Source: Cryptomeria japonica
Taxonomy: Eukaryota; Streptophyta; Pinopsida; Cupressales; Cupressaceae
Assembly (NCBI RefSeq): GCF_030272615.1
Contig: NC_081407.1
Span: 263,734,574-263,798,573, forward strand
Length of the DNA: 64,000 nt
Reading direction: 5' to 3'
Below the pieces are notes generated by a model. The model had not been told where the DNA came from. It worked only from the letters and a program-made list of their open reading frames with translations, and made no database searches. Shown here piece after piece: positions 34,568 to 44,535 of the stretch (the first letter of the stretch is position 1; every line of letters begins with the position of its first letter). The position numbers and the translations under genes are program-made.

Positions 34568-37500
34568 TTATGACAACAAGGAATGATACTTGTCAAAAAT
34601 AGATTTAAAGTCCTATAAAAATTGTTTCATCGACAAAGACCAGGACTCAAGTAGGGAGGTGGCTACTTCTCGCTTTGTCTGAATCTAGGAGACCTATTCT
34701 TCCATGGCATCAATTGTACTCATCTCATATGTTTCAGTTAAGGCATCCAGGTTCAGATAGAACTTCTGAAGAATTTGCAATCGCAGGAGTAGAACCAGTT
34801 GTAGCTCCTGCAAATCTCTAGACCGAGTGCTGATTTCTTGCTCCATTTTTGTTGACTGGATGTGAAACCGGTGAACGGTTTGCCCATAAGTTGTGAAGGA
34901 ATCATAAGGCGGCTTGAATGTGCTCAAGTAGGATTGTAAGTCAGTTTCAAGTTTTTGCTTTTGAGCTAGCACATCATCATAGAATAGATGGGGTTGGTAG
35001 ATTTTGCTGAGTAGCAAATTCCCCTCATCTAGAGAATCCCTTATATCCTTTTATTCTTTCTTTAGTTCAGTCTGGAGCTCATTCAACTTCTTCACCAGAG
35101 CTATATTAAGAGATTTTTGATGCTCCTTCTTGACATTAGCCTCTGCTGCCTCTTCAAGGCTCTGCACCTGATCATCCACTGCTGTGCATAGGAGCTTGAG
35201 TTTAGCTAGTGATGAATCGGTGTTTGGAAGATTTGTACCGAGTATCAAACCGGTAAGCGTATCCATAGCTACTTGAATTACATCTTGCTCCTTCTTCCAT
35301 CGAATGATTTCAAGGCTCTCTTGAGCTACCTTGATGCTCTACATTAGTTTTGTTTCACTTGTAGACTGGAGATCTATAGGACTGGTGAGATCAGCCAGTT
35401 TGGCTTGACTCCTGGTTGTCTTCGAAGTCTCCATCTAGGTGCTCTTCTCCGCTTCTCCTGCCTTGTCCTCTTCCGCTTTCTTCTTCTCTTCTTCTCGCCT
35501 CTTCTCTGCTTCTTGGTCCTCCTTAGCCTTTTTCTTTTCTGCTTCCTTCTTCTTCTCCTATTCCTTATCTTCTTCTTCCTTCTTCTTCCTCTCTGCTTCC
35601 TTCTTTTTCTCCTGTTCCTTATCTTCCTCTTCTTTCTTTTTCTTTTCATCTTCTTGCTTCTTGTTCTCTTCTTCATCCTTTTTCTTCTTCTTCTTCTCCT
35701 CTTCATCTTTCTGTATCTTCTTCTCCTCTTCATCTTTCTTCTTCTTCTCTTCTTCATCCGTTTTCCTCTACTCTGCCTCTTCCTTTGCTATTTCCTGTTT
35801 GTCCTCGGCTTGCTTATCAGCCTTTTTAGCCTATTGCTTCTGTCCTGTTGCCTCAGATGGTGTTTCTTGAGTATCATCTTGAACGTCCAGAGCATCGACA
35901 TCAATAGTGTCGATTGGTTCTACAACCGGATTTCCTTCATCATAAAATACTTCATCTGGTTTGGATATAACTGGTTCTTCTTCAGCTTGCCAGTTGGCCA
36001 GACGTGCTTTGTGAGTCTGGACAATAGTTCTCATATACAGATGAGTGTCTTTTTCGACATTATCAACTCTACCTTCTAACAGCCAGAGTCTTCTTTTTCT
36101 AGTGAAGAAGAGTCCTTTATTTTGGTCAATAACATCGAACAATTCAGAATTTGACAAGTCAGGAAAGTACTATGCAAAAACTTTCTCCCTAATTTCCTGT
36201 TCTTTCTCTATGGCAATGCGCCATCTATTATCTAATGACATATATAAAGAATCCGGTGTTTGAGATTTAATCTCTGAGGGTGACCGGTCATTAACACATA
36301 AATAATGAATTATTTCCTTTTCAACTGCTTCCTTTTCATCCTCTTTAAAGTCATCAAAACACTCAAGTAAGTCATTTAACACTTTTCTCCTAATATTCTT
36401 TATTGTTCTTTGACAATGTGTCAAAGGTTTGTAGGAAGATATATCTATATTTAATGGTGCAGATGATGCCAGTTCATTCTTTTTCTTCTTCTTTGTTTGA
36501 CGTGTTTTCTTAGGCTTTTCCTTAGACAAAGTTTCTTCTGAGTCTGGAGAGGTGTTCCTTGTCTTCCTCTTTCTCTGGAACACTTTGGCCAGTGCAGCTT
36601 CCGGTTTCTTCTTAGCTGGTGATCGCTTGGTCACTTTTGGAGTTGCAGTAGTAACCAGTGCAGATGCTGCAGGCAATGCCTTTGCCTTCTTCACTACTGG
36701 TTCCTTTTCTTTCATTGCTGGTGGTTCCTCAACCAGTGTTATCCTCTCTAGGTAGGTGTTGGTTCTCTTCACCTTAGGATCAAGCAGTGAGGCAATAAGG
36801 TTAGAGGCATACCCTTCCAGCATATTGTACATCACCTCATAACCCATTGGCTCCACTTCTTCATGTCTAAGCTCAACAGCCTCCATTATGCATTTGTCTA
36901 CTTGGATGGTGAAGCAGATATCATCTTCATATTTCTTGATGATGTCACCTGATATCCTCATTCTTTAGCTCATCTTCCTTTTGAACTCATTAAAATACTT
37001 GTTTAGAATATCAGGGTAGTCGGTTCCAATTACTTCAATGCTTTCCTTGATTTGCTTGGTCACTGGTTGGTCACTAGATCATTGGACATCTCCTACTCCT
37101 GGAAAGTAGCCTTAGAAATAGAAGAACAACCCAACTAGTAGTTATCCATACTTGAACCTAAGTGCATTATCTTGTTTGATCGCCTTCAGATTCAAAAGGA
37201 GTTGTCTCTGTATACTGGTGCATAGATCAAATGATGCATCCTCCTTTATCATTTAGTAAGCAGCATTTACCACTGCAACAGATACAGAGTTAATTCTACT
37301 GGCTGAGAATGTCCAGTATCCAATTGCCATACATGCATACTTCACCAAATCATCCTTAATAGAATTTACTGTCATGCCACATGAGTCGCTCACTGAACCA
37401 GTGAGCTTGGACATTTCAGTTTTTCTTACCGTTCTTAGGGCTGGCACTTCCCTTGTGTTGTAGAATCCAATGATTGCATGAATTGCCTATGGCGTGATGT

Positions 37501-37849
37501 CATGTGTTCTCTCCAGGTACATCTTATCACCATGGACTCTGCTCAGAATAATCCTTATATGATCCTCTGTGAAATCTTCTAGGAAGTAAACAACATTGTG
37601 GAGCTTTTTCTTCTCCAAAATATTAAACTCCAGTTTGATCTTCTTATCTTTACCAAAAAATAAACCTAACTGGGTATGGATAGCTAGAGACCCTAGGTCT
37701 TCTATCTTGCAATCTATGTAGTCATAAATTCCCTCTTCTACTGTCACACTAGCCGAAACTTGTGATAGGACATTATACTTGGACTTCTGTTGAATAAAAC
37801 TTGCAGACTCGATAGATGCACTAGAACTGGTATGAGATGCAGAAGCCAT
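34568..37849 (-). pseudogene. NA-3 ORF2: single 1,094-codon frame, unknown protein
   Basis: One minus-strand frame runs from ATG 37849 (MASASHTSSSASIESAS) to TAA at 34568 with no net frameshift. It carries about 16 internal stops, 15 TAA/TAG (Gln type) and one TGA (Trp type), all explainable by C-to-T change. Blocks shared with NA-2 in the same order: SRVHGDKMYLERTHDIT (about 37500), ICFTIQVDKCIMEAVE with MGYEVM (about 36830-36920), LYMSLDNRWRIAIEKEQEIR (about 36190-36250) and LLEGRVDNVEKDTH (about 36045-36090). A basic Lys-rich stretch with KKTRQTKKKKK (near 36500) may be a nuclear signal. Then come a Glu/Lys tract (35430-35820) and a coiled-coil C-terminus. No known domain is recognised with confidence. 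Confidence 0.8.
35430..35820 (-). repeat. Glu/Lys-rich low-complexity tract in NA-3 ORF2
   Basis: The minus strand is almost pure purine (GAA/GAG/AAG triplets). In the ORF2 frame it gives runs of DEEEKKKK and KEEEDKEQEKKKEAE, alternating acidic and basic blocks as in single alpha-helices. NA-2 ORF2 lacks it, so it expanded after the copies split. Plus-strand Leu/Phe/Ser-rich frames here are shadows. Confidence 0.9.
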
Positions 37850-38226
37850 GATAGAAATCTTAAGAACTCGAGAAATACCTTTTGAAACACGTGAAATTAG
37901 GGCTTGCCGATTCTTCTTCACTTCACACTCTGTCGGTTGCTGAATCACTGCTTTGTGTTCTCCACTTGACCGTTTCTAGTTTGAATTTGAATGTCCTTCA
38001 TAGTTTGTCAATTTCTCAAAATCTCTGCTCAAATCGCCTTTTCATCGCTTTTCTCTTTGAAAAAATTTTCTTCGCTTGAAAACTGATAGTGAGAAATGAA
38101 TTGAAAAATGCTTTTAAACATATTCCTCACCTACCGTCATTAATGCTTCTCCATTAGGGTGTAAACCCTAATTTTACCTTTTTACCGTTTCCAGTCTTCT
38201 GCCAAACAATAGGTATAACATACCGG

Positions 38227-39546
38227 TTAAGGTCTTTTATCGATGTAAATCGAGGGTTTGCAACATTTTGCCTTTCTCGATTCTGTGATTTCCACACTAG
38301 GTGCAGAAATTGGTTCCTCTTGTAACACCGCTGGTTTCTTCTTCCAGGTTTTATTCATATCCGCTTGAATAGTGTCAACATCAATGTCTCCTTCTGGAGT
38401 GACCGGTATATCATTAGATATGTCCTTTCTTGATCTATAGAATCTAGCAATGTGACCTGGTTTGTTGCAGTGATAGCAGACCAATCTAGGTGCTCTCCAA
38501 GGTCCATTGTTCATGTTTCCATTCTTCCTTCTACATGTTGCAGCAGTGTGACCATGACCATGACAGATCATACAATTTGCTCTCCATCTGGTTGCCGCTT
38601 GATAACTACCGCTTCTTGGCTGATGATTGAAGGCATTAAACCGATTGCGATTCCAGTTCACAAAAGGTTTAGGACCAGCTCCTTGGGTCCTCTGAGGATA
38701 TCTTCCAATGTTATTCATAACAGACCTGCATTTAGATGCTCTATGCCCATACCTGTTGCATGCATAACAGTTACCATCAAATATATAGGATCTAGGCTTA
38801 TCATTTAGGAAACAAGGAAAATTGTTGTAAGCCTTACTCCTACACACATTTGCAGTATGTCCTTCTTTAAGACAGTTGAAACAAACAGGTTTAAAGTTTT
38901 GCTTAACTTTATCCTTTGATGTTGTTTGTTTCTTTGATGTTCCAACATTTGTACCAGAGGTCTCACCTTCCTCATGATCGGAATAACCAAGTCCATTGGT
39001 ATTCTTGACTGGTTTGGCAGATTCAAGCTTTTGCTCTAGCTTGATAGTGCTCTTGTTGAACTTAGCAAGTATTTCCTTTGACTCAGAGAGTTCTTTGGAA
39101 ATAACAACATTTGTTACCAACAGGTTTTCATTCTCAGAGATGGCAGTGTTTAGTTCTCCTTGCATGTCTTCCTTTTCCACCTTGCTTGCATGGAGTTGAG
39201 CATTTAGGGCACTCATCTCTTGTTTCAGCTTGGAGATCTCATGATCTCTTTCTTTCACTAGGTCTTCAGCTTTTCTTCGATTCTCAAGCTCTTGATACAT
39301 CCAGATAGTCAGTCCTTCCAACTCCTTTCTCAGGTTGGAGTTTGATTCATTCAACTTATTTACTTCAGCAATTAGGGTTTCTATGTATGCTTCATCTGAA
39401 GAACTATTTTCATATAGCTCCATCATCTTTTCTTCATGTTGTCTTCGTTTTTCTTGAGATGAATTGTATTTGATCATAAGATCATCATAGGCTTGCTCAA
39501 ATTGAGTGAGCCGGTGGGTAAGTTCCTTCAATGTTTATTCCCCCAT
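38227..39546 (-). pseudogene. NA-3 ORF1: coiled-coil protein with four CCHC knuckles
   Basis: A 440-codon frame from ATG 39546 with one internal TAA (codon 4, CAA type) and a natural end at 38227. If translation starts downstream the frame is fully open for 434 codons. Residues 1-190 are a heptad-rich coiled coil (LTHRLTQFEQAYDDLMIKY, ELESKRK-like repeats). Four knuckles follow: CFNCLKEGHTANVC, CYACNRYGHRASKC, CMICHGHGHTAATC, and CYHCNKPGHIARFY with its last Cys changed. No UBN2 or Retrotrans_gag core is seen. It sits where gag should be, 377 bp before ORF2, and may replace gag as an RNA-binding, self-associating protein. NA-2 and NA-1 carry homologues. Confidence 0.85.
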
Positions 39547-39582
39547 ATCTCTTTCCAAGTGGTTAAACTTATAGAAAGGTTG

Positions 39583-39594
39583 GCTCTGATACCA
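39583..39594 (-). other. NA-3 primer-binding site (tRNA-iMet)
   Basis: The minus strand reads TGGTATCAGAGC two bases after the LTR, exactly as in Cop-A. Confidence 0.93.
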
Positions 39595-39596
39595 AT

Positions 39597-40718
39597 TGAT
39601 GAATACTAAGAGGGGGGGGTGAATTAGTATTCCAAAAATCTTTGCATTTAAACACTTTGCAACACTAGCAGTAAATCAGTAAAACAATTTAATAGACAAA
39701 CCAGTTAACAAACATGCAAACCAAATAGCTAATAATGCATTCATCCACAGAAGCACAAACACCATAACACAAGATATTTTGACGTGGAAACCCAAATGGG
39801 AAAAACCATGGTGAGATGGAACTCACAAGTAACTATATGTAGAATAGGAACTAGACCGATTAAGGTCTTACAATGTTCTTTACCAGAACAGATCCTGTTA
39901 GGAATCTCAATCTCTGTTAGGAGATAAGTCCGATTAAAGACTACCTTTCTAGAGGATTTTAGATCCATAGATGTGAACCACCTCGTTAGAGGATTTACAA
40001 AAGGCTTTTGGGCCTACCCGGTTAAGGGCTACAGACTTGTCAAAGATGTGAGTAATCAACAAGTGTTTGATCTAGCTAGTAGCACAGACTACTTGGTTAG
40101 ATCATTGGTAGCTCATTCCTAATGCACTCTAGCATTACTTCAGTCTTCTACACATTCATATTCTCTCCAACTCCTCAACCACCTTAAACCCTAGCAACAA
40201 CATAAACTTTCGCTATTTCCACATCAACAACCTAAAACCCTAGACATGATGTCCTTATAAAGGAATCTAATTTCATGTCGGTCCAATAGGATTACATTAC
40301 AATTTCCTAGGTTCAATGAACCTGGACATACTTGGTAATACCTCACAAAAAAGCACCGCTATAGTGTCGGCACCATCAAACAATCGGTGGATGGTAACTC
40401 ATCACACAATGTCGGTTGGTAACTCATCATAGAGTATACCGGTTCATATAAAGTGTCAGTTGTTGGTTTGACAAAAAAATGAAGACTGGTCAAAATGTGT
40501 TATGCCACTTTAATCCCTCATACCGCTTGAGGTTAACATGCTGCTTCAGACTGGGAAACACATTCTGCAAAACATCAATAGTCTAAAGACTATAATACGA
40601 CATACCGATTGGAACAAATGTCGGTTGTGTTCTAACTTATACATATAAAGAGGATCTCAATGCAAGTATGTGTCCATCAATGACAATCATAACATAAACA
40701 TCAAAAATGCCAACAACA
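39597..40718 (-). repeat. NA-3 5' LTR
   Basis: Matches 33154-34262, with three extra bases (ACA, 40716-40718) at the outer end next to the target duplication. On the minus strand a telo-box-like CTAGGGTTTTAGG (40231-40243) precedes CCTTTATAAGG. Confidence 0.95.
40231..40263 (-). promoter_or_regulatory. NA-3 LTR telo-box-like and TATA-like elements
   Basis: On the minus strand CCTTTATAAGG (40253-40263) and CTAGGGTTTTAGG (40231-40243) lie within 33 bp. On this strand the telo-box is downstream of the TATA-like box, the opposite order to Cop-A. The TATA-like sequence is a near palindrome. Function is inferred only. Confidence 0.4.
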
Positions 40719-40723
40719 ACAAT

Positions 40724-42462
40724 GTACTTAGCTTCAGCAATAGATAAGGATACTGAATCTTGTTTCTCACTAGCCCATGAAATCAATTTCTTACCCAAAA
40801 AAAAAGAACCACCAGATGTACTCTTTGAATCATCAACATCACCAGCCCAATCGACATCAGTGTAAGCACATAACATGAAATCACCATTCCTTAGATACCA
40901 CAAACCATAATCCACAGTTCCCTTCAAGTATCTGAATATCCTCTTCATAGCAGTGACATGACTCTTTTGGATCAGCTTGATATCTAGCAGCCATGCACAC
41001 AATATGCATAATATCTAGCCTAGTCTGAGTAAGATATAGTAGTCGACCAACCATATATCTGTAGAAGCTCTAATTAGCTTTCAGAGATTTGTCATTCTTA
41101 GATAGTTTGCAGCCAGTCACTACAGGAGTTCCAACCGATTTGGAGTCATCTAAAGCAAACGTCTTCAACAATTCCTTCAGTTATTTAGTTTGAGATCTAA
41201 AATTACCTTTTCTGGTTTGTGAAATCTGCAAACCTAAGAAAAAATTCATCTCACCTATCATATACATCTCAAATTCTTTTTGCATATCACCGAAAAACTT
41301 CATGCTTAAGTTATCATCACCTCCAAAGATAATATCATCAACAAAGACTTCAACAATTAATATGTTATCATTCTCAATCTTAAAGTGCAAATTACTATCA
41401 ACATTCCCTTTATTAAATCCCAATTTCAGCAAATACTTATACATTCTAGCATGCCCAGCTCTAGGGGCTTGTTTCAATTCATAAAGATATTTCTTCAATT
41501 TATATACCATGTCTCCATCATCTGATAATGAAAATCCATCAAGTTTCTCAATGTATACTTCCTCCTCAAGATCACCATTCAGAAAGGCAGATTTGACATC
41601 TATCTGATATACCTTGAAATCTTTATAAGAAATATATACAAGCAACAATCTAACAGCTTCAAGTCTGGCTACCAAAGCAAAAGTCTCCTCATAATCAGTT
41701 CCTTCTTTATGTGAATATCCTTTGCATACTATTCTTTCTTTATTTCTAACAACCTCACTGACTTCATTCAATTTATTCCTAAATACCCATTTAGTACCCA
41801 TCACATTCTTATCTTTAGGTCTAGGTACAAAATCCCATGTGTTATTATTCTCAATATGATCTAATTCTTCTTCCACTGCTCTCATCCAATTTTCATATTT
41901 GCAAGCCTCAACAACATCTTTAGGTTCAATTTTAGAAATCAAACATACCTCTTCAGTAGCTAGCCTTCTTCTAGTCATCACACCTTTATTTTTATCACCA
42001 ATAATCTGATTTTCAGAAAGATTCAATCTTACATGCTTTGGAGACTTCTTTTTTTTTTTCTAATTTTTCAGGTTTCTACACCTCTCCACTGATCATAGCA
42101 ACATCCGGATTATCAATTTTTACAGGATTAGTCTGCTTCAATTCTACAATCTGAATAGGATTTAGAACAACATACTGGCCATCATCATATCCGCAAGATT
42201 TGATCTCTTTTCTATAATCCTCATCAACATTCACATTTGCACTCTCTACTATCTTTCTCAGTCTCTTATTGTAGCACCAGTAGGCTTTTCTCTTTGTTTA
42301 ATATCCCAAGAAAATTTCATAATCACTTCTCGCATCAAACTTTCCTACGTCCTCATCTCTCTTGATATACCATTTTCTACCAAATACTCTGAAATATTTG
42401 ACAATAGGAACATGACCAAATCATAACTCATTAGGAGTCTTACCATTATCACCTTTAATATG
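40724..42462 (-). pseudogene. Cop-H integrase end, reverse transcriptase and RNase H start
   Basis: The minus strand from the Gyp-2 junction reads the integrase tail (KTPNEL, FGHVPIVKYFRVFG, IFLGY), a linker with Lys runs, then RT (41181-42026: [39 protein letters not shown], catalytic [11 protein letters not shown] near 41330), and RNase H (TDVDWAGDVDDSKSTSGGSFF, ISWASEKQ, 40740-40920). It ends at the NA-3 target duplication. Few stops fall in the RT. At the W and Q positions where Cop-A and Cop-D share TAG stops, this element has Trp and His. Confidence 0.92.
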
Positions 42463-43738
42463 TGTAATGGTGGGAAAATGGTGAGTAATAGATCAAGAGG
42501 AAAACTACCCTTTCCCTCAAAGAGAGATGATAGTTTCACTATTGATTATCCTTCAAGCACTTTTCACCATTACATTAGAAATAGGAGAAGATAATTCACT
42601 AGATTCAATCTCTCAACACAAAGATGGTAGATTGAATTTTGAATGAATGGGGAATGCTAAGTTGATCCCCTCTTTCTTGTTTGAAATTGAAAGGAATTGA
42701 TTGAGTTATGTAGTGCAAAAGTGACCAAAAAATGATTATAACTTGCGATCCGAATATGGGATGAAGTTGTGCACCTAGATCTGGTAGTAATATGTCGAGA
42801 TGAAGTCACCCTACAAATTTGAGGAAAAGTTATCTGGACCATGGTGGGAACGTACACGGTCCTCTAAAAAATTTGTGAAATGAAAAGGTTTTTTTTCAAC
42901 TTTGCAAATGAATCCCGAATCTGAAAGTACGGCTATGCACCTGCAACTTACACACATAAAAGAGAGGAAAATAGGTTGGGATTGGGGGTTTGCCTTTAGG
43001 TCAAACCCCAGTTTTGGAATTAACCAAGTGATGAAAGAAAGTACTTGCAAGTAGATGTAAATGAAAGACTGAATTGTAATTCACCTCAATGGAGGTTGTA
43101 GTAGCAATGTTGATAGAAGTGCTTGTGTGGAATTGAATGTTGAAATCAATCTCCTCTTCAATGGTTAAATTCTTGACTTGAATGCAGCACCTAGCCTTGA
43201 AGGGAGACTTCATAATGCTCAATGTTGGAAAAGAATGCTTGAATGCTCTTGAATGCTTGATCTCTTGTTCATACTCCAATCTTGTCCAACTTCCAGCTAT
43301 TAAACTTATGAAAAATGAGAGAGCGAATGCCCCCTTAAATACATGGTGGATTTAAATTTCATCATGGGATGACATCGAGGAAGTTTCCCACCTGAGGCAC
43401 AACCAACAATACAAACCTAGGAAGGGTCTTGCCCCAAAATAGGGTAAGGATAGAGGTGCCACACCCCTGTCCTGGGAGGAGAAGGGCACCATGCTCCTGT
43501 CTGAGGGGGGACAGTGGTGCCACACCCCTATCAAAGGGGGGATAGTGGCACCACACCCCTGTCCTACCCCTTTCTCTAGGGAAGAGTGTAGACAAAGTGG
43601 TGTAGAGGCCAAGAAAGAAGCTGTTTCTACAATCGGAGTAATCTCTAGTCTTTGAACAGGCTAGAGGATTTGAGTTTGCATGCCTAAGGACCCTGATGCA
43701 ATCGAAAATTGCTAGGGTCACAATTTTATGACACTACA
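42463..43738 (-). repeat. Gyp-2 3' LTR
   Basis: Minus-strand TGTAGTGTCATAAAATTG to CCACCATTACA. It contains several near-identical GTGG(T/C)(A/G)CCAC-rich words around 43440-43570, giving short local repeats. Confidence 0.95.
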
Positions 43739-44535
43739 TTTAGCCCCCACTTTAGTGAGAGTATAAGCATATGCCAATACTCCTGATAAAGTTCAAGGAA
43801 ACAAGATTGAAAGACTTTTACCACATCAAGGAGGCAAGATGCACCAAGCCCCCAGTGGACTTAGGATCTTATGACTTCAATTGACAAAGTAAAAGGGAAG
43901 ATCGATAAGGGGAGAACCATGATTGCAAGTAGAAAAGTTTCGTTCACTATGAGTCATGAAAAAAAGGATACACAAGATTAAAAAGAAAAATAAAGTTCAC
44001 TAAGTAGTTCTAAGTATCACAAGAAGGAAAATATGAGTGGAGTGTATGCCACCATGTTCAAGCGATTGCACGTGCCTTATCGGGAGCAATTTATTTAAGT
44101 TAGGATACACCCAAGAGAGAGATAATAAAGGGAGCACATTATCGCAAGGATTTAGCCCCGAATCAAGGAATAAACCCAAGGATAATGAACACAAAACATG
44201 AGGTAGTGTCACTTTCCTCAGTGTCAGTATATTGTATGATAACTCATGTATATCATGTTTGTATATGCATATAATAATCTTCATTCCCCAAAGAAGGAAA
44301 CTACCTTAGGAAAAAGGGAAGAGAGGATGTCTTTTGAGTCAAAATGAAAGAGACCAAAAAAAGATCTCAATGCTTTGCATCATCCCCAAGTAGACATTAA
44401 GGGAACAATAGAAGAACAAGGATATGTATAGAAGAATGGTCACAAAAGAGAAAGAAAGAAGAGGGAGAAAGATCTATAGTGCTAATATTGCTAATCTAGC
44501 ACAACATCCACCTCCTGATCTTGTTGATCATTATT
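43739..44535 (-). other. Gyp-2 3' non-coding with polypurine tract
   Basis: On the minus strand AAAGTGGGGGCTAAA (43741-43755) lies beside the LTR and is the likely PPT. The rest is AT-rich with no gene seen. Confidence 0.7.

Larger units (their letters stand above)
33154..40718 (-). mobile_element. NA-3: complete non-autonomous LTR element with two unusual ORFs
   Basis: 7.6 kb: LTRs 33154-34262 and 39597-40718, tRNA-Met PBS, ORF1 (coiled coil, four CCHC), ORF2 (unknown, about 1,094 codons), multiple PPTs. Exact 5-bp duplication ACAAT at 33149-33153 and 40719-40723, if the 5' LTR has gained three bases (TGTTGTTGG versus TGTTGG). No protease, integrase, RT or RNase H is present. LTRs differ at about 5-6% by eye. 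Its ends, PBS and PPT resemble those of the copia elements, whose enzymes probably moved it. Confidence 0.93.

Noticed and set aside
35374-35757. Arg/Lys-rich minus-strand frame (protamine-like)
   Set aside because: Out-of-frame reading of the same GAA/GAG run; the ORF2 frame is the one continuous with conserved blocks.
35405-36079. Long plus-strand Leu/Phe-rich and Ser-rich frames resembling membrane proteins
   Set aside because: They are the complement of the Glu/Lys purine run in NA-3 ORF2; composition alone makes them open.
34568-37849. Stop codons read as glutamine, i.e. a reassigned genetic code or programmed readthrough
   Set aside because: TAA, TAG and TGA all occur, Trp as well as Gln positions are hit, and some Cop-D stops face Glu/Lys codons. 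The paralogue comparison explains them as decay.
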